A DNA stretch of 64,000 nt from Agromyces aurantiacus (GTDB lineage Bacteria > Actinomycetota > Actinomycetes > Actinomycetales > Microbacteriaceae). Position 1 is the first letter of the stretch. Every line of letters begins with the position of its first letter. Location: assembly GCF_016907355.1 (NCBI RefSeq), contig NZ_JAFBBW010000001.1:434001-498000 (forward strand), written 5' to 3'. Positions 41,873-49,617 of the stretch are shown one piece after another. The notes under the pieces were generated by a model that made no database searches, was not told where the DNA came from, and worked only from the letters and a program-made list of their open reading frames with translations. Position numbers and translations under genes: made by a program.

Positions 41873-43582
41873 TCAGTCGGTGACGGTCACGAGCACGCGG
41901 TGCCATCCCGTCGCGCCGTCGGGGGCGACCGGTGCGCGCTCGCCGACCTGGACGCGCCCGTCGCGGTCGACGGCGCGCACGGTGACGTAGTGCGTGCCCG
42001 GCGCGGCATCCCATTCGAGCACCCACTGCACCCACGTGTCGGCGTTGATCGGCGTCGAGACCTCCGCCCGCTGCCACGGGCCGTCGTCGATGCGCACCTC
42101 GACGCGCTCGACACCCGTGTGCTGCGCCCACGCCATGCCCGCGATGGCGGTGCGGCCCGGGGGGACGGCCCGGCCCGGCCGAGGGGTGTCGATGCGGGAC
42201 GAGAGCTTGATGGGCGCCTCGGCGCTGTAGCCGCGCGGCGTCCAATACGCCTCGTCGGCCGCGAACGTGGTGACCTTCAGCTCCGCCAGCCACTTGGTCG
42301 CCGAGACGTAGCCGTAGAGGCCCGGCACGACCATCCGCACCGGGAAGCCGTGGTCCAGCGGCAGCGGCTCGCCGTTCATGCCGACCGCGAGGATGGCGTC
42401 GCGGCCGGGATCGGTGAGCGCCTCGAGCGGCGTCGAGGCCGTGAAGCCGTCCACGCTCCGCGAGAGCACCATGTCGGCGTCGGCGTCGGGCTCGGCCATC
42501 GCGAGGATGTCGCGCACGGGCACGCCGAGCCACACCGCGGTGCCGAGCAGGTCGCCCCCGACCTCGTTCGACACGCATGTGAGCGTCACCGCGTACTCGT
42601 CGAGGCCCATCGCGACGAGCTCGTCGAACGTGAGCTCGACGCGCCGCCCGACCAGCCCGTCGACCACGAGGCGCCACGACGCCGGATCGACCGACGGCAC
42701 CGTGAGGGCCGTGTCGATGCGGTAGAAGTCGGCGTTCGGGGTGATCAGTGGGGTGAGGCCGGGCACGTCGAGCTCGGCGCCGGGCGGCACGGCGATCGTG
42801 CGCCGGGGAGCGGGAAGCTTCAGTGCGCTCCGGATGGCGTCGATGGACGCGCTCGCGGCATTCGAGATCCGCGCGCCGACGCCGACGACCAGGGCGGATG
42901 CCGCGGCCACCGCCGCGACCACGAAGAACCCGCGGCGGTCGACGGAGCCGGCGCGCGCGGCTTCCGGGGCTGCGTCGCCGGTCGTGCCGGTCGCCGCGCT
43001 CGTGCCGGTCGTGCCGCTCGTGCCGCTCGTACCGCTCGAGCCGCGCCGCGTCCGGCCGACGGAGGCGCGCAGCCGGTCGGCGAGCAGCCGGAGCACCACG
43101 ACGCCGACCACCGCGCCGACGACGGACGGCACCCACGCGAGCGGCTCGGCGCCGGCGCGCGTGACCGTCGCGGCGAGCGAGAGCGCGCCCGCGACGCCGA
43201 GCAGCACCGCGCCCCACGGCGGGCGGCGCAGCTCGAGCACGCCCGCGATCGCGCTCGCGACGAGCACCGCCAGCCCGAGGCTGCCGAGCAGCACGGCCTT
43301 GTCGGCGAAGCCGAAGGCCGCGATCGCGAACTCCTTGACCGGCTGTGGCACGACGTCGATCACGAAGGCGCCGACCGCGAGGATCGGGCTCGCGTCGCGC
43401 GCGGTGAAGACCGCGGCGAGCTCGGCCGCGGCGAGGAACGCGCCCGCGGCGATCAGGCCCGAGACGGCGGCCCACGCGGTCGTCGCGCGGTCGTCGCGGC
43501 CGCTGCGCGGCGCCTCGCCCGGCCCGCCCGGCTCCGCCGCCGAGGCGCCGGAGCGCGTCGTGGGTGTCGTCGACTCCGCCAT
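41873..43582 (-). CDS. Membrane-anchored molybdopterin-dependent oxidoreductase
   Basis: 569 residues. Residues 33-170 carry four hydrophobic helices; then a Gly/Ser/Thr-rich linker; then SVDRRGFFVVAAVAAASALVV (see RRGFF at 216-220), a twin-arginine-type last membrane segment; then a sulfite-oxidase-fold catalytic domain with the Mo-binding Cys336 in LTLTCVSNE and a C-terminal Ig-like dimerisation domain. This layout matches actinobacterial Mo-cofactor membrane proteins that are inserted first by Sec and then by Tat. Active site would face outside. Substrate unknown. ATG 43582 has GGAGGAG 8 bases before it. Divergent from the FAD monooxygenase. Confidence 0.85.
   Translation of the reverse strand: MAESTTPTTRSGASAAEPGGPGEAPRSGRDDRATTAWAAVSGLIAAGAFLAAAELAAVFTARDASPILAVGAFVIDVVPQPVKEFAIAAFGFADKAVLLGSLGLAVLVASAIAGVLELRRPPWGAVLLGVAGALSLAATVTRAGAEPLAWVPSVVGAVVGVVVLRLLADRLRASVGRTRRGSSGTSGTSGTTGTSAATGTTGDAAPEAARAGSVDRRGFFVVAAVAAASALVVGVGARISNAASASIDAIRSALKLPAPRRTIAVPPGAELDVPGLTPLITPNADFYRIDTALTVPSVDPASWRLVVDGLVGRRVELTFDELVAMGLDEYAVTLTCVSNEVGGDLLGTAVWLGVPVRDILAMAEPDADADMVLSRSVDGFTASTPLEALTDPGRDAILAVGMNGEPLPLDHGFPVRMVVPGLYGYVSATKWLAELKVTTFAADEAYWTPRGYSAEAPIKLSSRIDTPRPGRAVPPGRTAIAGMAWAQHTGVERVEVRIDDGPWQRAEVSTPINADTWVQWVLEWDAAPGTHYVTVRAVDRDGRVQVGERAPVAPDGATGWHRVLVTVTD
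42998..43039. repeat. Degenerate 9-bp tandem repeats in the Mo-enzyme linker
   Basis: Successive units like CGTGCCGCTC/GTACCGCTC encode the Gly-Thr-Ser repeat linker between the membrane and Tat segments of the molybdopterin enzyme. Likely a slippage-prone flexible linker. Confidence 0.6.
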
Positions 43583-43731
43583 GCCGGCTGCTCCTCCGAA
43601 TCCGCGGGGACGCCCCGCCGAACGTGGTTCGTCGCGGCGGTCGCTTCGGATCGCTCCGTTCGTATCCTCGCACCGCACGGCCCGCTGCGCGCCCCCTCCC
43701 ATCCGACGCGCCGGAGTGCCATGGTGGAGGC

Positions 43732-45288
43732 ATGGCCGATCCCGAGACGGCACCCACCCTCCAGACCGACGTGCTCATCGTCGGGGCGGGTCCGAGCGGG
43801 CTCATGGCGGCGAACGTGCTCGCGAAGCTCAGCGTCGACGCGATCATCGCCGACGGCAAGGACGGCCCGACCCGCGAATCGCGCGCCCTCGTCGTGCAGG
43901 CCCGTTCGATGGAGATCTACGACCAGCTCGGCCTCGTCGACCGCGTGCTCGCCGAGCGCGGCGTGGCGCTCGGCGCGGTCCTCTGCTTCCGCCACCGGGT
44001 GCTCGGCGAGGTGCCGTTCGTGCGGTTCGGCGAGTCGACGACGCCGTTCCCCGACATCACCGTGCTCGAGCAGAGCCGCAACGAGCGGATCCTCGTCGAC
44101 GGGCTCGCCGCGCGCGGGCGCGACGTGCGCTGGCGGCACCGGCTCGTCGGGCTCGAGCCGCACGCGGCATCCGTCGTCGCGCGGTTCGAGGGGCCCGACG
44201 GGCCCGTGCGCGTCGAGGCACGGTACGTGGTCGGCGCCGACGGCGCGCGGTCCGCGGTGCGGGAGCTCCGCGGCATCCCGTTCGATGGCGTCACGAACCA
44301 GCACACGTTCTTCGTCGCGGATGCGATCGGCGCGACCGGGCTCGTCGAGGGCCGGGTCAACATCCGGATGGCGCCCGACGACCTGCTGCTGTCGTTCCCC
44401 ATGGGCGAGCCCGGCCACGCTCGCATCATCGGGGTCGTGCGCGACGCCGACCTCACCGAGGGCGGCGAGCTGCCCGAGGCGCTCGTCCGATCCCGGATCG
44501 CGCGCGGCTTCACGGTGGGCTACCGCTCGTCGACGTGGTTCGCGACGTACCGCCTGCACCACCGGGTCGCGGCGCGGTTCCGCGACGGGCGGTGCTTCCT
44601 CGTCGGCGACGCCGCCCACATCCACTCGCCCGTCGGCGGCCAGGGCATGAATACCGGCCTGCAGGATGCCCACGACCTGGCGTGCGCGCTCGCCGACGTG
44701 CTCGTCGGCGGCATGCCCCAGCGCCGCCTGGACCGGTACGAGGCCGAACGGCGCCCGGTCGCGCGGCGCCTTGTCGCGACGACCGATCGGCTGTTCGGCG
44801 TGGTCACCTCGGAATCGGGCCTGTCCCACTTCATCCGCGGCCGCGCCATCCCGGCGATGGGACCGCTCGCCATCCGGCTGCTGCCGCTGCTGATCGGCGG
44901 CCCGCGGCTGTTCGGCTTCCTCTCGCAGACCCGCATCCGGTACCGGATGTCGCCGACGCCGCCCTCGCGATCGCAGGCGCGCGACGACGTCGTGGGCAAG
45001 CGGCTGCCGTACGCGAGCGGCGACCCGTCGAACTTCGATGCGCTGCGCTCGATGCGCTGGCAGGTGCACGGCTACGGCGCGCCGGCATCGCTCGTCGCCT
45101 CCGTCGCGGGCCGGCTCGGCGTCGAGCACCACGTCTTCCCGCCCGACGCGCACGGCCGGCTCCGCGCCGACCGGATCTACCTCGTGCGGCCCGACGGGTT
45201 CGTCGCCGCCGAGGCGAGCGTCGCCGCGGGCCGGATGGCGCGGCCCGGCGCCGTGCCCGCCCGCTTCCGCGAGCAGCTCGACGGCTGA
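43732..45288 (+). CDS. FAD-dependent monooxygenase (PHBH-like, group A)
   Basis: 518 residues. FAD-binding Rossmann motif DVLIVGAGPSGLMAANVL (13-30), the middle DG motif RYVVGADGARSAVR (about 163-176) and the GD motif CFLVGDAAHIHSPVGGQGMN (about 288-307) identify a class A flavoprotein aromatic hydroxylase; the C-terminal 100 residues form the thioredoxin-like domain found in phenol hydroxylase types. Uses NAD(P)H and oxygen to hydroxylate an aromatic. Substrate unknown. ATG chosen at 43732; divergent from the Mo enzyme, 149 bp apart. Confidence 0.9.
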   Translation: MADPETAPTLQTDVLIVGAGPSGLMAANVLAKLSVDAIIADGKDGPTRESRALVVQARSMEIYDQLGLVDRVLAERGVALGAVLCFRHRVLGEVPFVRFGESTTPFPDITVLEQSRNERILVDGLAARGRDVRWRHRLVGLEPHAASVVARFEGPDGPVRVEARYVVGADGARSAVRELRGIPFDGVTNQHTFFVADAIGATGLVEGRVNIRMAPDDLLLSFPMGEPGHARIIGVVRDADLTEGGELPEALVRSRIARGFTVGYRSSTWFATYRLHHRVAARFRDGRCFLVGDAAHIHSPVGGQGMNTGLQDAHDLACALADVLVGGMPQRRLDRYEAERRPVARRLVATTDRLFGVVTSESGLSHFIRGRAIPAMGPLAIRLLPLLIGGPRLFGFLSQTRIRYRMSPTPPSRSQARDDVVGKRLPYASGDPSNFDALRSMRWQVHGYGAPASLVASVAGRLGVEHHVFPPDAHGRLRADRIYLVRPDGFVAAEASVAAGRMARPGAVPARFREQLDG

Positions 45289-45309
45289 CCGCGCGTCGTC
45301 GGAGCGGCG

Positions 45310-45669
45310 TCAGCCGCCCGCGACGGGCGGATCCACGGGCTCGGCCGTCGCCGCGACCGGCACGACCGCCACGCGCGCCGACCAGCTCGTCGCGTCGCGC
45401 GACATGGCCCACGGCTCGGTGCGCTTGAGGCCGTGGCATCCGAGCACCACCTTCGCGACGCCGTCGGCGAGGTCGCGCGACGACGGCGGATTCATGCGGT
45501 CGAGCTCGTCGAGGCTGAACGCGTCGATCGCGATCGGCTCGATCCCCCCGAGCGCGTAGAGCGCCAGGTCCCAGGACTCGACGTCGTCCGTGACGACCAC
45601 CCGGCGCAGCTCGACACGCCCCGCGTGCTGCACCTCGTCATCGGTCAGGCATCCGAATGGCTTCGTCAT
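45310..45669 (-). CDS. Protein of unknown function
   Basis: 119 residues, no membrane segment. A compact alpha/beta sequence with one conserved-looking HG-L-K (GCHGLKRTEPWAM) and a proline/alanine tail. I recognise no family. It ends 21 bp after the convergent FAD monooxygenase and starts 88 bp from the divergent EamA gene. Codon use is like that of the neighbours, so it is probably a real gene. Confidence 0.55.
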   Translation of the reverse strand: MTKPFGCLTDDEVQHAGRVELRRVVVTDDVESWDLALYALGGIEPIAIDAFSLDELDRMNPPSSRDLADGVAKVVLGCHGLKRTEPWAMSRDATSWSARVAVVPVAATAEPVDPPVAGG

Positions 45670-45757
45670 GCGCGCACCCCTGATCACAGCCGACCACAGC
45701 GCGGGACTCGACGCAACCGTCGCCGAGGGCGAGTCGCGCACCGCGTATCGTCGAGTG

Positions 45758-46702
45758 GTGACCCACGACCTCGGCGCGATGACGGATGGCGCGCTGCGAC
45801 GCCGCCGCTTCGCGGGCGCCGCGACCCAGCTCGGCACGGAGGTGTCGATCAACTTCGGATCATCGCTCGCGGGACTCGTCATCCCGATCGTCGGATCGTT
45901 CGTCGTCGTGGCCGTGCGCCAGCTGGTCATGGCGGCCGCCGTGCTGCCGTTCTACCGGCCGAGGCGCGCCGAGCTCACCTGGCGGCGACTGCGCGCCGCG
46001 GTCGCGCTCGGCGTCGTGCTCGCGGTGATGAACGTCTCGTTCTACGAGTCGGTCGACCGCCTCGGACTCGGGATCGCGGCGACGATCGAGTTCCTGGGAC
46101 CGCTCGCGATCGCGCTGTTCACGTCGCGCCGGCTGCTCGACGTCGCGTGCGCGGTCGCGGCCGGGGTGGGCGTGCTGCTGCTCATCGGGCCGTGGGCCGG
46201 CGACGGCGGCGCCGCGGCCGAGGGCGCGGGCGTGGATCCGTGGGGTGTCGTGTTCGCGCTGACGGCCGCAGCCGCGTGGGCGGGATACATCCTGCTGACC
46301 CGACGCGTCGCCATGAGCCTGCCCGGCCTGGAGGGGCTCACGGTCGCGAGCCTCGTGAGCCTCGCGCTGCTCGTGCCGGCTGCGATCCTGACGTTCGACG
46401 CGTCGGCGTTCGACGCGCGCGTGCTGCTCCTGCTGCTCGGCGTCGGCGTGCTTTCGTCGGCGCTGCCGTACAGCCTCGACACCTACATCCTGCGGCGCAT
46501 CACGCCGCGGCTCTACGCGATCATCACGAGCTTCGGGCCGGTGATCGCCGCGGTCTTCGGCGCGCTCGTGCTCGGCGAGTCGTTCACCCTCGTCGAGGTC
46601 GTCGCGATCGCGGTGGTCTGCGGTGCGGCGGGCCTCGCGCTCGCGACGCAGCGCGATCGCCCGGTCACCGACCTCGAGGCGACCGCGAGCTCGATCCCGT
46701 AG
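45758..46702 (+). CDS. EamA/RhtA-family exporter
   Basis: 314 residues, ten membrane helices in two EamA repeats (about 15-145 and 160-300). Drug/metabolite transporter superfamily of the RhtA type; members export amino acids or purines, or take up small metabolites. GTG at 45758 sits 7 bases after TATCGT, a -10-like hexamer, so the mRNA is probably leaderless; the longer upstream frame is rejected because it covers the promoter. Confidence 0.85.
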   Translation: MTHDLGAMTDGALRRRRFAGAATQLGTEVSINFGSSLAGLVIPIVGSFVVVAVRQLVMAAAVLPFYRPRRAELTWRRLRAAVALGVVLAVMNVSFYESVDRLGLGIAATIEFLGPLAIALFTSRRLLDVACAVAAGVGVLLLIGPWAGDGGAAAEGAGVDPWGVVFALTAAAAWAGYILLTRRVAMSLPGLEGLTVASLVSLALLVPAAILTFDASAFDARVLLLLLGVGVLSSALPYSLDTYILRRITPRLYAIITSFGPVIAAVFGALVLGESFTLVEVVAIAVVCGAAGLALATQRDRPVTDLEATASSIP

Positions 46703-46800
46703 GCGCGCGCGGGGCGACCCGGTGCGCGGGCGCCGCGCGAGTCGTACCGTGGGAGCAGGCGCGGCGTCGGGCCGCGCGATGCGACGTCGAGGAGGACGCC

Positions 46801-47730
46801 ATGGCCGCCATCGGATGGATCGGGCTCGGGCACATGGGCTCGCCCATGGCCGCGCACCTCGTCGGCGCCGGGCACGACGTCGCGGGATTCGACGTCGATC
46901 CGCGCATGGCCGAGCACGCGGCATCCGCTGGGGTGCGCCTCATGACCGATGCCGCGGCCGCCGCGCGCGACGCCGACGTGGTCTTCACCTCGCTCCCGCG
47001 ATCCGAGCACTCGCGCCGGGTACTCATCGGCGACGACGGGCACCCGGGCGTGTTCGACGTCGTGCGGCGGGGTGCGCTCGTGCTCGACACGTCGACGGTC
47101 GACGTCGAGACGTCGCGCGCCTGCCACGACGCGGCCGAGGCCCGCGGCATCCGCTTCGTCGACTCGCCGGTCTCGGGCGGCATCGCGGGCGCGCACGCCG
47201 GCACCCTCACGTTCATGCTCGGCGGCGACGAGCAGGCGACCTCGGAGGCGGCCGCGCTCGTGCAGCCCATGGCCGGGCACGTCTTCGTCGTGGGCGGGCC
47301 GACCGCGGGCGTCGCGGCGAAGCTCGCGAACAACCTCATGCTCTTCATCTCGCTGCAGGCTTCGTCGGAGGGTGCCCGGCTCGCCGAGGCGCTCGGGCTC
47401 GACCCGCAGGTGTTCCACGACCTCGCGACCGTGTCGTCGGGCGACTCGTGGCCGCTGCGCACGTGGTACCCGGTGCCCGGCGTCGTCGAGACGAGCCCGG
47501 CGAACCGCAACTTCGACGCGACGTTCACGACCCGGCTCGCCGAGAAGGACCTCTCGTACGCGCTCGCGGCGGGCGACGCCGCGGGCCTCGACCTCGCGGC
47601 CGGGCGGCTCGCGATGGAGCGGTTCGCGCGGCTCATCGACGAGGGCTACGGCGACAAGGACTGCAGCCTCGTCGTGAAGTACGTCGGTCGCGACGGGTGT
47701 ACGCCCGGGTTCGACCCGTCCGCGGGCTGA
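46801..47730 (+). CDS. 3-hydroxyisobutyrate dehydrogenase-like NAD(P) oxidoreductase
   Basis: 309 residues. N-terminal Rossmann motif IGWIGLGHMGSPMAAHL (4-20), substrate-binding VDSPVSGGIAGAHAGTLTFM (about 120-139) and the catalytic-lysine helix GVAAKLANNLMLF (about 170-182, Lys in AKLANN) fit the beta-hydroxyacid dehydrogenase family (HIBADH, GlxR). Oxidises or reduces a beta-hydroxy acid. GAGGAGGAC before the ATG. Stands alone between EamA and an unknown gene. Confidence 0.88.
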   Translation: MAAIGWIGLGHMGSPMAAHLVGAGHDVAGFDVDPRMAEHAASAGVRLMTDAAAAARDADVVFTSLPRSEHSRRVLIGDDGHPGVFDVVRRGALVLDTSTVDVETSRACHDAAEARGIRFVDSPVSGGIAGAHAGTLTFMLGGDEQATSEAAALVQPMAGHVFVVGGPTAGVAAKLANNLMLFISLQASSEGARLAEALGLDPQVFHDLATVSSGDSWPLRTWYPVPGVVETSPANRNFDATFTTRLAEKDLSYALAAGDAAGLDLAAGRLAMERFARLIDEGYGDKDCSLVVKYVGRDGCTPGFDPSAG

Positions 47731-47830
47731 GGCCGGGACGCCGCGCGGCCCGGTCGCCGGGCAGCGGCCTCGACCGCCATCCGTTCACCCGCACTCGGTA
47801 CCCTCGAAGGGGCGACTCGAGGAGGTGGGC

Positions 47831-48481
47831 ATGGGCTGGCTGCGGCTGCCGTGGGAGCGGCGTCGAACGCGCGTGAAGATGACCCCGTTCGACCGCTCGA
47901 AGCTGCCCGAGCCCAAGACCCCGAGCTTCGACGAGATGCTCGAGGAGGGCCTGCTCATGGCCGAGTCGGCCGGGCGGATGGCGCTGAAGAACCGCCTCAT
48001 CGTCGGTGCCCTCCGCGGCGACGAGCCGTACTCCGACGAGCGGTCCGCGGCGATGGCCCGCGAGGTGCTCTACGAGCTCGTGCAGGAGGCCGACGAGGGC
48101 GCCGAGCACATCGCCGCCGAGCGCGAGTCGGCCGCGAGGCGCGAGGGGCGCTCGCAGCACCAGCACGACTACCACCGCGGCGACCTGCTGAACCTGCGAC
48201 GGCGCGAGAAGGTGCACGCCGCGGTCGCGAAGGCGCTGTGGACCCGCCGCGGCGACGACGAGTACATCGAACGGCTCGTCGAGCGAGCGCGCGACGACGC
48301 CTGGCACGAGCTCGGCGCCGCGATCGAGCAGGAGCTCGACCGACGCTGGCCGCGGTTCGACGAGGAGCCCGACTACGCCGACCATCGCGCCGAGCGCATG
48401 GAGGTCGTCGCCGACGACCTGTCGCGCGAGCTCGCGCGGCTTGCGGCGCAGCGCGCGGTCGAGTCGATTCCCGAGTACTGA
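47831..48481 (+). CDS. Conserved-looking helical protein of unknown function
   Basis: 216 residues from ATG 47831 (GGAGG 5 bases before; an in-frame GTG two codons earlier is less likely). Charged and almost wholly helical, with a histidine cluster (SQHQHDYHRGDLL) about residue 107-119 that could bind a metal. No signal peptide or membrane segment. I do not recognise a family. Annotation pipelines sometimes give such actinobacterial proteins unrelated enzyme names; I see no enzyme motif. Confidence 0.6.
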   Translation: MGWLRLPWERRRTRVKMTPFDRSKLPEPKTPSFDEMLEEGLLMAESAGRMALKNRLIVGALRGDEPYSDERSAAMAREVLYELVQEADEGAEHIAAERESAARREGRSQHQHDYHRGDLLNLRRREKVHAAVAKALWTRRGDDEYIERLVERARDDAWHELGAAIEQELDRRWPRFDEEPDYADHRAERMEVVADDLSRELARLAAQRAVESIPEY

Positions 48482-48505
48482 CGCGGCGGCTGCGACACTG
48501 GGCGC

Positions 48506-48847
48506 ATGACGCGCCATTGGACTCCGCTCGCCATCGTCTACCTGGTGCTCGCCGTGGTCGGCCTCGTCGGCACGTGGACGTACAACGCGCTCGCGATCGC
48601 CGCGCAGCGCGACTTCCTCGGCGACCTGGTCTCGAGCGGCCCCGCGGTGTCGTCGATCACGACCGACCTGCTCGTGGTGGCCGTCGCCGGCAGCATTCTC
48701 ATCGCGGTCGAGTCGCGCCGGATCGGCATGCGGTTCGCGTGGCTCTACATCGCCGGCGCGCTGCTCACGGCGTTCGCCTTCACGTTCCCGCTCTGGCTGG
48801 CGATGCGCGAGCGCCGGCTCGCGGCACTGGCTAGCGTTGAGGCATGA
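48506..48847 (+). CDS. DUF2834-like membrane protein
   Basis: 113 residues with three hydrophobic helices (7-28, 55-75, 80-100). The pattern with IVYLVLAVVGLVGTWTYN resembles DUF2834, a small membrane family of unknown function. A GACACT -10-like box 8 bases before the ATG suggests a leaderless mRNA. Overlaps the next gene by 4 bases (ATGA, 48844-48847). Confidence 0.7.
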   Translation: MTRHWTPLAIVYLVLAVVGLVGTWTYNALAIAAQRDFLGDLVSSGPAVSSITTDLLVVAVAGSILIAVESRRIGMRFAWLYIAGALLTAFAFTFPLWLAMRERRLAALASVEA

Positions 48848-49509
48848 ACGCCGACACGCCCGACGCCGCCGCATCCGCCGCAGCACCCACGCCCGAGGGC
48901 GCGGTGCGCGCCAACCCGTGGGACTCGGGCCGGTGGAGCCGTGACCCCGTCTCGGTGCGCGCCGACGAGGACGGCTTCGTCGTCGAGGCCGCCGAGGGCA
49001 GCGACTTCTGGCGCACCACGCACTACGGGTTCGTGCACGACGACGGGCACGCGCTGCTCGCACCGTGGCCGACGGATTCCGCGGTCGAGGTCTCGTTCGA
49101 CTCGTCGACGCTGACCGGGCTCTACGACCAGGCCGGGCTCATGCTGCACGTCGGCGACGAGCACTGGGTCAAGGCCGGCATCGAGGTGAACGACGGCGTG
49201 CCGCACGTCGGCGCGGTCGTGACGAACCGGCTGTCGGACTGGTCCCTCGCGCCGGTGCCCGAGTGGGCCGGGCAGGTCGTCACGATCCGGGCCAGCCGGT
49301 CGGGCGTCGACGGCGACGCCGTGACGCTGCGGGCGCGCGCGGGCGACGGCGAGTGGCGCACCATCCGGGTCGCGCCGTTCGATGCGGATGCCGCGACCGC
49401 CGGACCGCTCGTGTGCGCGCCCATGCGCGGCGGGCTCGAGGTGCGCTTCACGCGCTGGGCGTTCCTCCCCGCCGACGTCGACCTGCACGAGGACCCGCCC
49501 GCCGCCTGA
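48844..49509 (+). CDS. DUF1349-family concanavalin-like protein
   Basis: 221 residues, beta-rich. WRTTHYGFVHDDGHALL, LTGLYDQAGLMLHVGDEHWVKAGIE and GLEVRFTRWAF match the DUF1349 family, a jelly-roll domain of the concanavalin-lectin type (yeast Regulation of enolase 1 is one member). No signal peptide. Likely binds a carbohydrate or acts as a hydrolase; function unproven. Translationally coupled to the DUF2834-like gene. Confidence 0.85.
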   Translation: MNADTPDAAASAAAPTPEGAVRANPWDSGRWSRDPVSVRADEDGFVVEAAEGSDFWRTTHYGFVHDDGHALLAPWPTDSAVEVSFDSSTLTGLYDQAGLMLHVGDEHWVKAGIEVNDGVPHVGAVVTNRLSDWSLAPVPEWAGQVVTIRASRSGVDGDAVTLRARAGDGEWRTIRVAPFDADAATAGPLVCAPMRGGLEVRFTRWAFLPADVDLHEDPPAA

Positions 49510-49617
49510 GCCGTCGCGGGGTGCCTGCGGCCTGAGCCGTCCGGGGTCGTCGCGGGACCGACGTCCCATGGCCTCCGCCGGCCTGCTGCCTACGCTGGGC
49601 CGGGTCGGGAGGGGTGC

